Made by a program: the position numbers and the translations under genes. Positions 1-4,564 of a DNA stretch of 5,291 nucleotides are shown here, piece by piece. Origin of the DNA: an uncultured Ruminococcus sp. Lineage in GTDB: Bacteria > Bacillota > Clostridia > Oscillospirales > Ruminococcaceae. Each line of letters begins with the position of its first letter. Within the stretch, counting starts at the first letter, position 1. Location: contig USNJ01000145.1 of the NCBI GenBank assembly GCA_900556055.1, forward strand, positions 1-5,291. Direction: 5' to 3'. A model generated the notes under the pieces. The model ran no database searches, was not told the DNA's origin, and worked only from the letters and a program-made list of their open reading frames with translations.

Positions 1-1
1 G

Positions 2-808
2 GAGCTTGAAAAGGAGATAGGCATACAGATATTCAACCGAAGCGGCAGGGGTGTTACGCTGACGAATGACGGCATGGAATTTATACTTTATGCACGTCAG
101 GTGTACAGTCAGTACAAGCTGCTGGAGGATAAATATTCAGGCGGGGGAAATGTCAAAAAGAAGTTCGGCGTTTCGACTCAGCATTATTCATTTGCTGTCA
201 AGGCATTCGTTGAAACAGTCAGATTTTTTGGTGCATCGGAGTATGAATTTGCGATCCGCGAAACGCAGACGAGAGAGGTCATAAACGATGTTCACACTCT
301 GCGCAGCGAAATAGGAATACTGTATCTCAACAGCTTCAACCGCAAGTCCATCATGAAGCTGCTGTCATCGAACGGGCTTGATTTTCACACGCTGACAGAG
401 TGCAGACCGTATGTATATCTCTGGAAGGGTCACCCTCTTGCGGACGAAAAAAGCATCTCATTGAAGCAGCTTTATGATTATCCCTGCCTGTCGTTTGAGC
501 AGGGGGACAGCAGTTCGTTCTATCTTTCCGAGGAAATACTCAGCACCTGCGATTATCCGCAGATAATAAAAGCGTGCGACCGTGCGACTATGCTCAATCT
601 GATGATCGGACTGAATGCGTATACGCTTTGCTCGGGCATAATCTGCGAGGAGCTGAACGGTACGGATTATATCGCAGTTCCGTTCAAAGACGAATCCATT
701 GACGAGGACGTAATGGAGATCGGCTACATAACGAGGAACAACATGATCCTTTCTGAGATCGGCAGGATATATATCGAGGAAATAGAAAAGTATCTGAAAA
801 AGCAGTAA
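2..808 (+). CDS. LysR-type transcriptional regulator, 5' end outside the window (sulfur-amino-acid-type candidate)
   Basis: The reading frame is open from the first bases and gives 268 residues before TAA. LysR proteins are usually about 300 residues, so roughly 30 N-terminal residues are missing. The fragment opens inside the winged helix-turn-helix (LEKEIGIQIFNRSGRGVTLT, the classic LysR recognition-helix/wing signature), followed by the linker helix. A periplasmic-binding-protein-like effector domain runs from about fragment residue 55 to the end. Landmarks are STQHYSF near 57-63, SEIGILYLN near 103-111, GHPLAD near 143-148 and DRAT near 193-196. From memory, this pattern (a QHY motif early in the effector domain, an EIG-I-YLN strand, HPLA, DRAT) resembles the CmbR/FhuR-like LysR proteins of Firmicutes that control cysteine and methionine genes; this assignment is inference without alignment. 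It lies directly upstream of a methionine-type importer but is separated from it by a terminator. LysR family: very likely. Sulfur role: moderate. Confidence 0.93.
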   Translation, partial: ELEKEIGIQIFNRSGRGVTLTNDGMEFILYARQVYSQYKLLEDKYSGGGNVKKKFGVSTQHYSFAVKAFVETVRFFGASEYEFAIRETQTREVINDVHTLRSEIGILYLNSFNRKSIMKLLSSNGLDFHTLTECRPYVYLWKGHPLADEKSISLKQLYDYPCLSFEQGDSSSFYLSEEILSTCDYPQIIKACDRATMLNLMIGLNAYTLCSGIICEELNGTDYIAVPFKDESIDEDVMEIGYITRNNMILSEIGRIYIEEIEKYLKKQ

Positions 809-812
809 ATAC

Positions 813-855
813 CGCCGTGTGTCGGACAACTTCCGATGCACGGCGATATTTTTTT
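813..855 (+). terminator. Intrinsic terminator of the LysR gene
   Basis: It starts four bases after the regulator's stop codon. The arms 813-826 and 832-845 form a 14-bp stem with two adjacent G-U wobble pairs, closed by a 5-nt loop (CAACT). A run of seven T follows at 849-855. This separates the regulator's transcript from the importer's, so the downstream promoter and leader are an independent unit. Confidence 0.92.
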
Positions 856-856
856 C

Positions 857-912
857 CTATAACTGAATATCGGTTTTACGTATTGGACAAAGCGGGATTT
901 GTATGTTATGAT
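857..912 (+). promoter_or_regulatory. metQNI promoter with operator-like block (copy 1 of a duplicated element)
   Basis: A -35-like TGGACA (884-889; TTGGACA from 883) is separated by 17 nt from the -10 TATGAT (907-912). A TG one base upstream (904-905) makes it an extended -10 promoter, with transcription expected to start near 918-920. Overlapping the -35 is an interrupted dyad, AATA (866-869), 11 nt, TATT (881-884), of a size that would suit a LysR-type dimer. The 56-nt block 857-912 matches 3640-3695 at 44 positions with no gaps, including the dyad spacing and the 17-nt spacer. Such conservation between two promoters argues for a shared regulator. A 5-bp inverted repeat (TGCCA 920-924, TGGCA 931-935) lies at the predicted transcript 5' end and could be a 5' hairpin or a further binding site. 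The regulator is not proven. Confidence 0.8.
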
Positions 913-950
913 TTAGCCATGCCAAGAGAATGGCAGACAGAAAGGGTGTA

Positions 951-1028
951 ATGATAATGAAAATGATGTGCTGTATGTGTTTGATAAAACGTTTCGAACG
1001 ATGTATCAATATGCCCTGTCGGGCTTGA
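951..1028 (+). CDS. Met/Cys-rich leader peptide (25 aa), candidate attenuator peptide for metQNI
   Basis: A short frame between the promoter and metQ starts at ATG 951 (or ATG 957, giving 23 residues) and ends at TGA 1026-1028. An AAAGGG Shine-Dalgarno-like stretch (941-946) precedes it, 4 nt from the first ATG and 10 nt from the second. The product begins MIMKMMCCMC. It contains six Met (1, 3, 5, 6, 9, 21) and five Cys (7, 8, 10, 18, 23), so 11 of 25 residues carry sulfur and eight of them fall in the first ten. It is followed by alternative stems and an intrinsic terminator, then by a methionine-type importer. Leader peptides rich in the regulated amino acid are a known device of ribosome-mediated attenuation (trp, his; Cys-rich leaders in Actinobacteria). 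Its role as a stalling sensor is inference. The alternative is a chance frame in an ATG-rich stretch. Confidence 0.68.
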   Translation: MIMKMMCCMCLIKRFERCINMPCRA

Positions 1029-1050
1029 TGTTGTTGATATGATATGTTCG
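981..1050 (+). promoter_or_regulatory. Mutually exclusive RNA stems of a candidate ribosome-mediated attenuator
   Basis: Arm 1 TTGATA (981-986) can pair with arm 2 TATCAA (1004-1009), and CGTT/AACG (990-993/997-1000) pairs inside it. Arm 2 can instead pair with an identical TTGATA at 1034-1039, extended by two G-U pairs. In the same fold CGAAC (995-999) pairs with GTTCG (1046-1050), and a GCCC/GGGC hairpin (1013-1016/1021-1024) sits in the loop. This second fold ends at the base of the terminator stem, and wobble pairs of T993-T994 with G1051-G1052 could invade it. A ribosome stalled on the Met/Cys codons at 951-980 would cover arm 1 and favour the second, antiterminating fold. A ribosome reaching the stop at 1026 would cover parts of arms 2 and 3 and allow termination. 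The pairings are seen in the sequence; the switching is inferred. Confidence 0.58.
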
Positions 1051-1051
1051 G

Positions 1052-1080
1052 GCGGTCGGAAACGGCTGCTTTTTTATTTT
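1052..1080 (+). terminator. Intrinsic terminator (attenuator) ahead of metQ
   Basis: The arms GCGGTCG (1052-1058) and CGGCTGC (1063-1069) form a 7-bp stem with two G-U pairs, capped by a GAAA tetraloop (1059-1062). Six T follow (1070-1075), then A and four T. It lies between the leader-peptide stop and the metQ start, with no full gene between it and the promoter, so its obvious use is premature termination of the metQNI transcript. The alternative is the 3' end of a small RNA of roughly 155-160 nt made from the same promoter. Confidence 0.78.
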
Positions 1081-1102
1081 GATTTTTATGAGGTGTTTTG
1101 TT

Positions 1103-1933
1103 ATGAAAAAGATAAATAAGATAATTGCGGCGGCTCTTGCAGCTGTCATCGGTGCGGCAGTATTTACCGGATGCGGAAAATCAGGCGATGAAAACAAGCT
1201 TATCCGTGTCGGCGTGTGCGCAGGACCTTACGGCGATATGTTCAAAGAAGCTATCCAGCCTTCGCTTGAAGAGAAGGGCTACACAGTTGAGATAACAGAG
1301 TTTTCCGATTATGTTCAGCCGAACAACGCTCTTGCGGATAACGACATTGATGTGAATATGTTCCAGCATTCAACATATCTCAAGAAATTTTCCGAGGAGC
1401 ACGGACTTGAACTCAGCTATCTGACTGAGATCCCGACAGCTGCGATGGGCGTATTTTCCGAGAAATACAAGTCCCTTGATGAGGCTGCGGACGGCGCAGC
1501 GGCAGCTATCCCAAATGATGATACAAACCTTTCGAGAGCGCTCCGTGTGCTTGCTCAGACAGGAATAATCACGATAGATCCGAGCATTGATCCGTCCAAG
1601 GCAACGGTGAATGACATCTCCGAAAATCCGAAAAATCTGACATTTACAGAGGTCAGTGCGGAGATACTCCCAAGCGTTCTTGACAGCACGGATTTCGCTG
1701 TGATAAACGGAAATTATGCTATCGGAGCGGGTCTTGATCTTGCGGATGCAGTTTACAATGAGCAGCTTGCTGAGGGATATTTCAACGTTATCGCAGTAAG
1801 AACGGCTGATGTTGATTCGCAGTTTGCAAAGGATATAACCGAGATAGTTCATTCGGACGCTTTCAGAAGCGTTATCGAGGACGAAAGCAAGCAGTACACC
1901 GCATTTGCAAGACCTGCGGGTTATAACGATTAA
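1103..1933 (+). CDS. metQ: MetQ-type (NlpA family) substrate-binding lipoprotein of a methionine ABC importer
   Basis: A 276-residue protein captures the substrate outside the membrane and delivers it to MetI. ATG 1103 is chosen because AGGTG (1091-1095) lies 7 nt upstream and the protein then opens with a typical lipoprotein signal: KK, a hydrophobic stretch, and the lipobox FTGC with the lipidated Cys at 24. The NlpA/MetQ domain fills residues 33-276. Landmarks are GPYGDMFKEAI (41-51), ITEFSDYVQPN (64-74), FQHSTYL (87-93), PNDDTNLSRAL (137-147) and INGNYAIGAG (201-210). The GDM and EF-DYV-PN patterns resemble the Neisseria MetQ protein GNA1946 more than E. coli MetQ. L-methionine is the likely ligand; D-methionine, cysteine/cystine or another sulfur amino acid cannot be excluded. 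It is first in an operon with metN (21-nt gap) and metI, downstream of the attenuator-like leader. Confidence 0.93.
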   Translation: MKKINKIIAAALAAVIGAAVFTGCGKSGDENKLIRVGVCAGPYGDMFKEAIQPSLEEKGYTVEITEFSDYVQPNNALADNDIDVNMFQHSTYLKKFSEEHGLELSYLTEIPTAAMGVFSEKYKSLDEAADGAAAAIPNDDTNLSRALRVLAQTGIITIDPSIDPSKATVNDISENPKNLTFTEVSAEILPSVLDSTDFAVINGNYAIGAGLDLADAVYNEQLAEGYFNVIAVRTADVDSQFAKDITEIVHSDAFRSVIEDESKQYTAFARPAGYND

Positions 1934-1954
1934 CGAAAAAAAGATAGAGAAACG

Positions 1955-2974
1955 GTGATAGATGTGGTAGAATTCAGAAACGTAAGCGTAAGCTTCAGAC
2001 AGAACGGCAAAACAGTGGACGCTGTAAAAAATGTGTCCTTCACGATAAATAAGGGCGATATCTTCGGGATAGTCGGCGGAAGCGGCGCGGGAAAAAGCAC
2101 GCTGCTCCGCACGATAAATCTTCTCCAGCCCGTCACATCTGGAGATGTCCTGATAAACGGCAGCAGCATAGTATCATACAAGGGTGCGCAGCTGAGAGAT
2201 CTCAGGAAAAACATCGGAATGATATTTCAGCACTTCAATCTTGCGGAAAACAAGACGGTTTTTCAGAACATTGCATTCGTGCTGAAAACCGCAGGCTGGA
2301 AGAAGGATAAGATCGCTGAGAGAGTTGGCGAGCTGCTTGAATTTGTCAGGCTGAGCGATAAAGCGGACTCTTATCCGTCAAAGCTTTCGGGCGGTCAGAA
2401 GCAGAGAGTTGCGATAGCAAGGGCACTTGCGAACAACACAGAGCTTCTCCTCTGCGATGAGCCGACATCGGCGCTTGACGCTGAGACCACATCTTCCGTG
2501 CTTGAACTTCTGAGCCGCATAAACTCGGAGCTTGGTGTTACCATCGTGATAATCACACATGAACTTGATGTTGTAAAGACGATATGCACACGCACTGCGG
2601 TAATGTCACAGGGAGAGGTCGTTGAGATAGGCGATGTTTACGATGTTTTCACATCGCCGAAGGACGAATTCACAAAGCAGCTTATCGCTCACACACAGAA
2701 TTTCGATATCCCGAATGAAATAAAGTCGGAGATAACAGGCCCTGTTGTGAAGCTTACATATCTGGGTGACAGCGCAGCGGAGGCAATACTTTCTCAGGTA
2801 GCAAAAAATCATGATGTCGGCTGCAATATCCTTCACGGCAAGATCGAATATATCGAGAAAAAGCCGCTCGGAATACTCTATGTGAATATCACGGGAGATG
2901 CGGAAAATGTCCGCAATGCGATAGATGAGCTTAAAAAGACGGTTTATGACACGGAGGTGATCTTAAGTGCTTGA
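1955..2974 (+). CDS. metN: MetN-type ABC importer ATPase with C-terminal NIL domain
   Basis: A 339-residue cytoplasmic ATPase energises methionine import. Motifs in order: Walker A GGSGAGKS (41-48), Q-loop Q92, signature LSGGQ (144-148), Walker B LLLCDE (164-169), D-loop SALD (172-175) and switch His 202. Residues from about 262 to 335 (VVKLTYLG onward, with NILHGKIEYI and GILYVNITGD) form the ACT-like NIL domain, which in E. coli MetN binds methionine and shuts down transport when the cell is replete. Feedback at the protein level is therefore likely here too. The start is taken as GTG 1955; GTG 1964 (beginning MVEFRNV) is also possible because GGTGAT (1954-1959) could be its Shine-Dalgarno. 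The 3' end overlaps metI by 8 nt, indicating translational coupling. Confidence 0.95.
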   Translation: MIDVVEFRNVSVSFRQNGKTVDAVKNVSFTINKGDIFGIVGGSGAGKSTLLRTINLLQPVTSGDVLINGSSIVSYKGAQLRDLRKNIGMIFQHFNLAENKTVFQNIAFVLKTAGWKKDKIAERVGELLEFVRLSDKADSYPSKLSGGQKQRVAIARALANNTELLLCDEPTSALDAETTSSVLELLSRINSELGVTIVIITHELDVVKTICTRTAVMSQGEVVEIGDVYDVFTSPKDEFTKQLIAHTQNFDIPNEIKSEITGPVVKLTYLGDSAAEAILSQVAKNHDVGCNILHGKIEYIEKKPLGILYVNITGDAENVRNAIDELKKTVYDTEVILSA

Positions 2975-3632
2975 AAATATAATCTCACTCGGCGGTGACA
3001 TCGGAACAGCACTTGCGCAGACAGCGTTCATGGTGCTGACCTCGCTTGCGGCGGCAGTCGTTTTCGGCGGACTTCTCGGACTTCTGCTTTACGCAACATC
3101 AAATCCGCTTTTTATAAAAAATGAAGCTGTAAATAAGATCGTGGGTGTTATCCTGAATGTGATACGCTCAGTTCCTTTTCTGATACTGATGATACTTCTC
3201 CTTCCGCTTTCAAAGCTTATCGTCGGAACGAAAATAGGCTCGGAAGCTGTCATAGTTCCGCTTTCGATAGCGTCGATCGCATTTTTTGCAAGACTTGCCG
3301 AAGCGTCGTTTTCGGACGTGAGCAAGGGCGTTATTGAAGCCGCTGTTTCATCGGGAGCAAAGAAAAGCAGCATCATCACGGAGATACTCATTCCAGAAGC
3401 ACTCCCTTCACTTGTCAGGAACATTACGGTAACTGCGATATCGGTGCTTGGATTTTCCGCAATGGCAGGACTTGTAGGCGGCGGAGGACTGGGAGATCTC
3501 GCTTACAGATACGGCTATCAGAGATATCAGACAGATATAATGATCGTCTGCGTTGCAATACTTGTTATCCTTGTTCAGCTTATCCAGTTTATCGGTGATA
3601 TTGCCGTAAGAAAGCTTGATAAAAAGTTATAG
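2967..3632 (+). CDS. metI: MetI-type ABC importer permease
   Basis: A 221-residue integral membrane subunit forms the homodimeric translocation pore with MetN. It starts at GTG 2967, supported by a near-perfect Shine-Dalgarno GGAGGTGA (2953-2960) 6 nt upstream inside the metN 3' end. About five hydrophobic segments are visible, near residues 17-44, 57-82, 93-112, 150-171 and 190-213, the expected count for MetI. The cytoplasmic EAA loop that docks on the ATPase is at about 123-147 (IEAAVSSGAKK, then ILIPEALP). A glycine-rich GLVGGGGLGDLAYRYGYQRY stretch (168-187) precedes the last segment, as is usual in the family. The length is typical and no damage is seen. No intrinsic terminator is evident after the stop, so some transcripts may continue into the oxidoreductase genes. 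Confidence 0.95.
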   Translation: MLENIISLGGDIGTALAQTAFMVLTSLAAAVVFGGLLGLLLYATSNPLFIKNEAVNKIVGVILNVIRSVPFLILMILLLPLSKLIVGTKIGSEAVIVPLSIASIAFFARLAEASFSDVSKGVIEAAVSSGAKKSSIITEILIPEALPSLVRNITVTAISVLGFSAMAGLVGGGGLGDLAYRYGYQRYQTDIMIVCVAILVILVQLIQFIGDIAVRKLDKKL

Positions 3633-3639
3633 GAAAAAT

Positions 3640-3695
3640 CTATGACTGAATATTGCTTTTCTGTATTGGACAAAACGGGTCCTGCATGATATTAT
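3640..3695 (+). promoter_or_regulatory. Oxidoreductase operon promoter with operator-like block (copy 2 of the duplicated element)
   Basis: The -35-like TGGACA (3667-3672), a 17-nt spacer, the -10 TATTAT (3690-3695) and an extended -10 TG (3687-3688) reproduce the metQ promoter's geometry. The dyad AATA (3649-3652), 11 nt, TATT (3664-3667) is also kept. Conservation is strongest over the first 40 nt, where 34 match copy 1, including CTAT, ACTGAATAT, GTATTGGACAAA and CGGG. Most mismatches fall in the spacer, as expected if the upstream part is a binding site. Transcription should start near 3701-3703, giving an untranslated leader of about 56 nt with no leader peptide. The block begins 8 nt after the metI stop codon. 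Confidence 0.8.
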
Positions 3696-3706
3696 ATATA
3701 CATACA

Positions 3707-3729
3707 AAACATATAATACTTATATGTTT
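3707..3729 (+). repeat. AT-rich perfect inverted repeat in the oxidoreductase 5' leader
   Basis: AAACATATA (3707-3715) and TATATGTTT (3721-3729) are perfect reverse complements around a 5-nt spacer. It lies just downstream of the predicted transcription start and about 30 nt upstream of the first gene. It may be an operator for a second regulator or a weak 5' hairpin; being almost all A/T, the RNA stem would be only modestly stable. There is no T-tract, so it is not a terminator. Confidence 0.45.
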
Positions 3730-3758
3730 ATAATGTAATGTGAAAGACGGTGTGAATT

Positions 3759-4277
3759 ATGACTGAGATCTTATGGCTGGGACGAGGCGGACAGGGTGCA
3801 TTCACGGCAGCAAAGCTCCTCGGTGCAGCATATGCGCTGAAGGGCGACGGATACCATGCTCTGGCGTTTCCGTCATTCGGACCCGAAAGGCGGGGCGCTC
3901 CCGTAAGGGCATTTACGAAGCTTGACAATAAGCCTGTACTTGACCGCAGCGAAACCGAACTTGCGGATTATATAATAATTCTCGATGAAACTCTTTACAG
4001 CGAATCGCTGGAACAGCATCTGAAGCCGAACGGAAAAGTGATAATCAATACGAGATCGGCTGAAAATGATCGCAATGTTGCATTTGACGGCAGTTCGATC
4101 GCCGAAAAGCTCAGACTTCCGACAGTCAACACGGTGATGCTTGGCAAGGCGGCAGCTGTTTCGGGGATAGTTTCCGAGGAAGATATTTTCGGAGCGATCG
4201 ACGGATATATGCCCGAAAAGATACGTGAAAAAAACAAGACGGCAGTTAAGAATGCATACGAGGGGGCGGAAAAATGA
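3759..4277 (+). CDS. porC: 2-oxoacid:ferredoxin oxidoreductase, gamma subunit
   Basis: A 172-residue cytoplasmic protein of the pyruvate/2-oxoacid oxidoreductase gamma family, the subunit that supports CoA-dependent oxidative decarboxylation in the four-subunit enzymes. Visible family marks are GRGGQG (9-14), the FPSFGPERRGAPVRAF block (38-52), INT (96-98) and NTVMLGKAAAVSG (124-136). The length is normal or slightly short. ATG 3759 is preceded by a modest GGTG (3749-3752). The last codon overlaps the next start as ATGA, so translation is coupled. The gamma-delta-alpha order is that of pyruvate and 2-oxoisovalerate oxidoreductases. The substrate (pyruvate, branched-chain 2-oxoacid, 2-oxobutyrate or 2-oxoglutarate) cannot be set from sequence alone, so the por symbol is provisional. 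It is the first gene behind the promoter that resembles that of metQ. Confidence 0.88.
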   Translation: MTEILWLGRGGQGAFTAAKLLGAAYALKGDGYHALAFPSFGPERRGAPVRAFTKLDNKPVLDRSETELADYIIILDETLYSESLEQHLKPNGKVIINTRSAENDRNVAFDGSSIAEKLRLPTVNTVMLGKAAAVSGIVSEEDIFGAIDGYMPEKIREKNKTAVKNAYEGAEK

Positions 4278-4564
4278 AACCATATCTCAGAGAAAAAAAG
4301 CAGTTTGGTTTTGACGATGTTCCCGAAAACACGGCATTTGAGGCAGGCTATCTTGTTTCGGAGAACAGCGGCTGGAGAAATATCCGTCCCGTTGTCAATA
4401 ACGAAAAATGTGTGGGCTGTATGCAGTGCTATCTTTACTGTCCCGACGGAACGGTTTCGATAGAAAACGGCAAAGCAGTCATCGACTACAAATTCTGCAA
4501 GGGCTGCGGCATCTGTGAAAAAGTCTGTAAGGTGAAGGCAATAGAAATGGAGGCGGAAAGGTAA
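4274..4564 (+). CDS. porD: 2-oxoacid:ferredoxin oxidoreductase, delta subunit (2x[4Fe-4S] ferredoxin)
   Basis: A 96-residue ferredoxin-like subunit passes electrons from the catalytic subunits to free ferredoxin. Two cluster motifs are complete: Cys 46, 49, 52, 56 (CVGCMQCYLYCP) and Cys 75, 78, 81, 85 (CKGCGICEKVCK). The N-terminal extension containing SGWRNIRPVV (32-41) is typical of PorD proteins rather than free ferredoxins. The residue after the last Cys of the second motif is Lys 86, where Pro is usual. ATG 4274 overlaps the gamma gene by 4 nt and has a GGGGGCGG Shine-Dalgarno-like stretch (4262-4269). Its stop shares one base with the alpha start (TAATG). Confidence 0.93.
   Translation: MKPYLREKKQFGFDDVPENTAFEAGYLVSENSGWRNIRPVVNNEKCVGCMQCYLYCPDGTVSIENGKAVIDYKFCKGCGICEKVCKVKAIEMEAER

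Noticed and set aside
458..841. Long minus-strand frames opposite the LysR, metQ and oxidoreductase genes (e.g. 458-841, 1370-1852, 3995-4621).
   Set aside because: They are antisense shadows of well-supported + strand genes, with no recognisable protein features, and one crosses the terminator.
859..878. An alternative palindrome TATAAC/GTTTTA as the LysR site in copy 1.
   Set aside because: It is not preserved in copy 2 (TATGAC/CTTTTC), whereas AATA-N11-TATT is kept in both.
1001..1042. A second small frame (ATG 1001, 13 codons) overlapping the leader peptide.
   Set aside because: It has no Shine-Dalgarno and no notable composition, and it overlaps the better-supported Met/Cys-rich frame.
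915..1080. A SAM riboswitch or a T-box in the metQ leader, suggested by CAAGAGA at 923-929 and AGGGTG at 943-948.
   Set aside because: The SAM-I core downstream of the AAGAGA-like stretch is not visible and the multi-stem junction cannot be drawn. The T-box signature AGGGTGG-ACCGCG is not continued after AGGGTG, which serves better as a Shine-Dalgarno.
915..1080. An independent small RNA ending at the 1052-1080 terminator.
   Set aside because: It is possible as a by-product of attenuation, but the leader peptide, competing stems and position ahead of metQ are better explained as cis regulation.
1079..1102. An earlier metQ start at TTG 1079 or ATG 1088.
   Set aside because: These starts lie on or directly after the terminator T-tract without a Shine-Dalgarno. 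ATG 1103 has AGGTG 7 nt upstream and yields a normal lipoprotein signal.
3627..3645. The inverted repeat TTATAG/CTATGA at the metI stop as a terminator.
   Set aside because: The 6-bp A/T-rich stem has no following T-tract and overlaps the start of the conserved promoter block.
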